Assembly: GCA_963769585.1 (NCBI GenBank)
Contig: CAVYMJ010000006.1
Span: forward strand, 1,550,001 to 1,614,000
DNA from: SSC3 sp963769585
Lineage (GTDB): Bacteria; Actinomycetota; Actinomycetes; Propionibacteriales; Nocardioidaceae
Direction of reading: 5' to 3'
Length of the DNA stretch: 64,000 nt
Position numbers and translations under genes: made by a program. This document shows, in pieces, positions 62,151-64,000 of the stretch; the first letter of the stretch is position 1; every line of letters begins with the position of its first letter. The notes under the pieces are model-generated. The model saw only the letters and a list, made by a program, of their open reading frames with translations, was not told where the DNA came from and did not search any database.

Positions 62151-63407
62151 CCCTCCCTCGAGGGTCGGGGTGGAGAAAGCCAACAACTGGGCAAGGAACC
62201 CCTGTCCGAGGAAGACCGCGAGCCCGGCGCCCGGGCAGCCCTGCGGGCCGTGGCTGAAGAAGTTGAACAGCCAGTTCGACGCGGCCGCGCCCGACGTCCA
62301 CTCGCCAGGGGCGAACCGGTCGGCGAAAGGCACCAGGTCCTTGTTGCGATGGTTGAAGACGTTGTAGATCAGCACCTGGGTACCGGACTTCAGCACCTGG
62401 CCTCCGGGGAAGGTCACGTCGCGGGTGGCAACCCGACCGAACAACGGAGTCGTCGGCCACAGCCGCATCGCCTCCATGAGACAGCCGCCCAGATAGTCCA
62501 GGCGCGCGACGTGGTCCACATCGTCGATGTCGCCGCGGGCGAGCTCGGCGCGCACCTCGTGGAGCTGCTCGGGGTGCGAGGCGAGCAGGGCCAGGGTGCG
62601 CATCAGGTTGAGCGCCAGCGTGTCACCCATGGCGAACAGCCAGTGAACCACCTGGCCGCTGACCCGCGTCCGGTCGTCGTACGGCGCCTCGGCGAAGCGA
62701 CCCACCAGGCTCGCCGGATCCGGATTGTCGAGGTAGCCCTGGACGTGCGCCAAGAAGCCCTCGTAGCCGGGAGCCGGCTTTCCCGGAGTGCTGTTGCCGG
62801 CGGACAGCAGGCTCGCGAGCTCGGCCGTCAGCTCGCGATCTGCCGCCGCGCGCTCGCCGAAGACGACGCGCCTGGTGATCCGCTGGAAGGCGTCGTTGAG
62901 GTCGTCGAAGGTGATCGACTCGCTCCGCGCGTGCTCGGCGATCTCCTGCGCGGCCTCGGCGCAGACGGCGAGGAAGGTTGCCGCCAACGGGTGCAGCGGC
63001 TCACCGGTGGCGAGCACCGACTCGGCGAACGTACGCCGGTTACGCCACAGGTCTCCCCGGGAGAGCGTCAGCGCATCGGGCTGGAAGGCGGACATGCCCT
63101 TCTTCTTGGTCTCCGGGTCCGAGGCGAACGGGTCCGGAGACCCGGACAGGACGAACTCGAGGTCCTCGGGGGCATGCAGCAGCAGCGCCTCCTCGGTGGC
63201 GACCCGAACCAGGAAGGGGCCTGGTCCCAACCGGCGCACGAGCCCTTCGACGAAGTGGTAGCCGAGCGCCTCCGCTTTGGTCAGCGACGCGATCCGGGTC
63301 GGGAGCACCCGCTTCTTGAACAAGCCCTGGACGACGTTCGGGACGCCTATCTGCGCGGTGAACCGCACGCCGTCGACCACCGACGCCCGACGGAACTGGG
63401 CTACCAC
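62073..63407 (-). CDS. Cytochrome P450
   Basis: 444 residues from GTG 63407, overlapping the peroxidase stop (63401-63403) so the two are coupled. I-helix acid-alcohol pair in 'FAMGDTLALN', ExxR in 'LMEAMRLWP', and heme ligand Cys391 in 'FSHGPQGCPGAG' (FxxGxxxCxG). A 'SNWLFNFF' segment before the heme loop and the link with a heme peroxidase recall fatty-acid hydroperoxide-processing P450s. Likely acts on the product of the peroxidase; redox partners are not nearby, which would fit a P450 that isomerises a peroxide without electrons (inference). Confidence 0.92.
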   Translation of the reverse strand: MVAQFRRASVVDGVRFTAQIGVPNVVQGLFKKRVLPTRIASLTKAEALGYHFVEGLVRRLGPGPFLVRVATEEALLLHAPEDLEFVLSGSPDPFASDPETKKKGMSAFQPDALTLSRGDLWRNRRTFAESVLATGEPLHPLAATFLAVCAEAAQEIAEHARSESITFDDLNDAFQRITRRVVFGERAAADRELTAELASLLSAGNSTPGKPAPGYEGFLAHVQGYLDNPDPASLVGRFAEAPYDDRTRVSGQVVHWLFAMGDTLALNLMRTLALLASHPEQLHEVRAELARGDIDDVDHVARLDYLGGCLMEAMRLWPTTPLFGRVATRDVTFPGGQVLKSGTQVLIYNVFNHRNKDLVPFADRFAPGEWTSGAAASNWLFNFFSHGPQGCPGAGLAVFLGQGFLAQLLAFSTPTLEGGSLDPGQPLPHGLDVYGFTIGFDPRA

Positions 63408-64000
63408 GGCATGTAGCCCTTGACGGTGTCGGCCAACCGGGAGATCGGGTTCTTGCCGTCCGGCATCGGGGAGCCGAGCTCCGGCCACGGAGCGAAGACG
63501 CGGTCCACATCACCGATCACCGGCTGCAGTTCGGGGTAGTGACGCAGCAGCACGTCCTTCATCGAGGTGTCGTTCACCCAGTCGAAGCCGACCTGCGTGT
63601 AGACCTCCGGCCTGAAGTCGGCGGTGAAGAACCGGTCGCTCTTGAGACGCCGCGAGGCCATCAGGATGAAGATCCGGAAGGCCGTGTCGGAGAAGCCGAA
63701 GCCCTTGGGTGGCTTCTCGGCGTACATCCCGACCTGGAGGTCGACGCTGTCGATGTCGCCCTTGTAAACCTCCGCGATCTCCTTGGCCCAGTGCTTGTTG
63801 GGCGTCAGCTGGTCGAAGGACTTGCGCCTGGGCATGCGCAGCGCCTCACGGAAGTCGTTGTACCGGGGTATCCCCCGCTCCCGGTCCCGGAGGATGTCGA
63901 GCGTTGCCAGGTCGGTGACCTGTCCATCCAGCCTGACCAGCTTGCGCAGCGCGTTGGGGTAGTTGTGCAGGCAGACCGCACCGGCGCTGGCCAGCCCGAA
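63401..64000 (-). CDS. Animal-type heme peroxidase (C-terminal part, 5' end outside window)
   Basis: The frame is open from the window edge to a TAG at 63401: 199 residues. The segment 'LATLDILRDRERGIPRYNDF' (encoded about 63848-63907) is the mark of the animal heme peroxidase superfamily (peroxidasin, cyclooxygenase, alpha-dioxygenase). The catalytic N-terminal part with the heme His lies outside. Downstream 'FGFSDTAFRIFILMASRRLK' fits the fatty-acid-oxygenase branch. A start at the internal ATG 63835 would drop this motif and is rejected. It is coupled to the P450 gene. Confidence 0.85.
   Translation of the reverse strand, partial: FGLASAGAVCLHNYPNALRKLVRLDGQVTDLATLDILRDRERGIPRYNDFREALRMPRRKSFDQLTPNKHWAKEIAEVYKGDIDSVDLQVGMYAEKPPKGFGFSDTAFRIFILMASRRLKSDRFFTADFRPEVYTQVGFDWVNDTSMKDVLLRHYPELQPVIGDVDRVFAPWPELGSPMPDGKNPISRLADTVKGYMPW

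Noticed and set aside
63401..63835. Independent 144-residue gene starting at ATG 63835
   Set aside because: The frame continues upstream to the window edge through a heme-peroxidase signature, so it is the end of a larger gene.

Overview
The window comes from a high-GC actinobacterium. ATGA/GTGA gene overlaps, two complete mce operons, TRAM-type RNA methyltransferase - APC permease - trkA pair - DUF3159 - OB-fold - DUF3710 - dut - DUF3093 synteny (recalled as the order of M. tuberculosis Rv2689c-Rv2701c) and DUF4193/DUF4235 genes all point that way. A Nocardioides-like member of the Propionibacteriales is my best guess, but this is inference from gene order, not a database result.

Layout. 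1-9.7 kb: mce operon 1 on the minus strand (two YrbE permeases, MceA-F, a Mce-associated protein and a zinc-ribbon membrane protein cut by the window edge), with a KstR-like palindrome over its promoter. 9.9-15.4 kb: a TerC-family transporter behind a yybP-ykoY (manganese) riboswitch, a VOC protein, a YjbR protein, uvrB and a cardiolipin-synthase-like PLD protein. 15.5-24.1 kb: mce operon 2, same order and strand. 24.2-28.1 kb: a HhH DNA glycosylase, an ATP-dependent DNA ligase, a second YjbR protein and a TetR regulator. 28.1-31.9 kb: a divergent fadA2 / fabG4-htdX fatty-acid set. 31.9-41.2 kb: two small membrane proteins, tesB, a PAC2 protein, dxs, a strictosidine-synthase-like protein, an SDR and a QueA-like protein, and a two-gene unit of unknown function. 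41.2-44.0 kb: aconitase. 51-60.8 kb: RNA methyltransferase, APC permease, trkA pair, housekeeping genes, suhB and hemH. 60.9-64 kb: an MFS transporter, a cytochrome P450 and the C-terminal part of an animal-type heme peroxidase.

The most interesting stretch is 44.15-50.6 kb. It separates aconitase from the RNA methyltransferase. The last ~20 codons of that methyltransferase gene occur three times in the same orientation: intact at 50.58 kb and as displaced copies at 48.42 and 44.15 kb. The two displaced copies sit in a 255-258 bp direct repeat with clean edges. I read this as two related elements inserted one after the other at the 3' end of the gene, each supplying a new 3' end. Their cargo is an alpha/beta hydrolase, an HD-GYP-like/LuxR regulator with a frameshift, a DoxX protein, an Lsr2 DNA-binding-domain fragment, a decayed integrase-like tail, and an adenylate cyclase fused to an alpha/beta-hydrolase domain that lacks the nucleophile serine.

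A plausible theme links many genes: lipid or sterol uptake (two Mce systems), beta-oxidation/reduction/hydration (FadA2, FabG4, HtdX, TesB) and lipid oxygenation (peroxidase plus P450). TGTAAC/GTCACA half-sites recur in front of mce operon 2, the TetR gene and fabG4, which suggests one shared regulator. No tRNA, rRNA, CRISPR array or intact transposase was seen.
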